Shown: positions 63,559-64,000 of the stretch, piece after piece | Position numbering within the stretch: position 1 is the stretch's first letter | Layout: every line of letters begins with the position of its first letter | Assembly (NCBI GenBank): GCA_964035545.1 | Contig: OZ037767.1 | Span: 686,680 to 750,679, forward strand | From: Bugula neritina | Taxonomy: Eukaryota; Bryozoa; Gymnolaemata; Cheilostomatida; Bugulidae | Direction: 5' to 3' | Length of the DNA: 64,000 bases | Position numbers and translations under genes: made by a program | Notes under the pieces: generated by a model | Told to the model about the DNA's origin: nothing | What the model saw: the letters and a program-made list of their open reading frames with translations, nothing else | Databases searched by the model: none

Positions 63559-64000
63559 TTAGTCAGCTAATAGGTCAGTCAGCTAATAGGTCAGTCAGCT
63601 AATAGGTCAGTCAGTTAATAGGTCAATCAGCTAATAGGTCAGTCAGCTAATGGGTCAGTCAGCTAATAGGTCAGTCAGCTAATAGATTAGTCAGCTAGTA
63701 GGTCAGTCAGCTAATAGGTTAGTCAGCCAATAGATTAGTCAGCTAATAGGTCAGTCAGCTAATAGGTCAGTCAGCTGGTAGGTCAGCTAGCTAATAGATT
63801 AGTCAGCTAATAGGTCAGTCAGCTAATAGGTCAGTCAGCCAATAGATTAGTCAGCTAATAGGTCAGTCAGCTAATAGGTCAGTCAGCTAATAGGTCAGTC
63901 AGCTAATAGATTAGTCAGCTAATAGGTCAGTCAGCTAATAGGTCAGTCAGCTAATAGGTCAGTCAGCTAATAGATTAGTCAGCTAATAGATTAGTCAGCT
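63559..64000 (+). repeat. 16-bp satellite array running off the window
   Basis: About 28 copies of a 16-bp unit in two main types, ggtcagtcagctaata (A) and gattagtcagctaata (B). B appears every third or fourth unit, so a 48-64 bp higher-order pattern is superimposed. The array continues beyond 64000. Confidence 0.95.

Noticed and set aside
63559-64000. CRISPR-like regular repeat
   Set aside because: Units are directly adjacent with no unique spacers and the genome is animal; it is a satellite.

Overview
The window reads as nuclear DNA of an intron-rich, AT-rich invertebrate animal. All recognised genes are spliced, with GT-AG introns of roughly 100 to 2000 bases. The gene set is animal: a Delta-type Notch ligand, SNW1, the AP-3 sigma subunit, fatty aldehyde dehydrogenase, SSUH2 and a FLASH/CASP8AP2-like histone-mRNA factor. 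Intron tandem repeats are unusually abundant. I cannot fix the phylum; a non-vertebrate bilaterian fits best. There is no bacterial or viral coding sequence. Exon boundaries are my own calls from splice signals, reading-frame continuity and family similarity, without transcript data.

Layout: (1) 324-9097, two tandem SSUH2-like genes (+), the first missing its 5' end, the second carrying a 750-bp MITE-like insertion in intron 1. (2) 9957-13916, AP-3 sigma (+), converging on (3) 14123-15025, a small MaoC/HTD2-like hydratase (-). (4) 15975-19213, SNW1/SKIP (+), divergent from the hydratase and convergent with (5) 19663-21406, an unrecognised secreted Ig plus EGF protein (-). (6) 21407-23199, spacer with a short inverted-repeat element and a 21-bp minisatellite. 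(7) 23200-27308, ALDH3A2-type fatty aldehyde dehydrogenase (-), divergent from (8) 30215-40487, a 2409-residue FLASH-like protein (+). (9) 40488-48520, an 8-kb gene-poor spacer. (10) 48521-56785, Delta (-), with a proximal promoter near 57600-57800 and about 6 kb of further non-coding upstream DNA ending in a 16-bp satellite that runs off the window.

Three patterns run through the window. First, many introns are wholly or largely tandem arrays, and in several the repeat unit includes a copy of the intron's own splice site, sometimes with the first bases of the exon. Second, apparent housekeeping promoters (AP3S, HTD2/SNW1, ALDH/FLASH) are flanked by long degenerate low-complexity DNA such as imperfect ATTAGT or TAAGTATAACTA-like runs, whereas Delta and SSUH2 are not. 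Third, most predicted start codons lie just after an intron-like AG acceptor, implying 5'UTR introns or spliced-leader addition. The best single regulatory signal is a pair of HES/E(spl)-type boxes, each next to a CCAAT box, in the Delta promoter. The genes do not form a shared pathway; they are an ordinary mixed neighbourhood.
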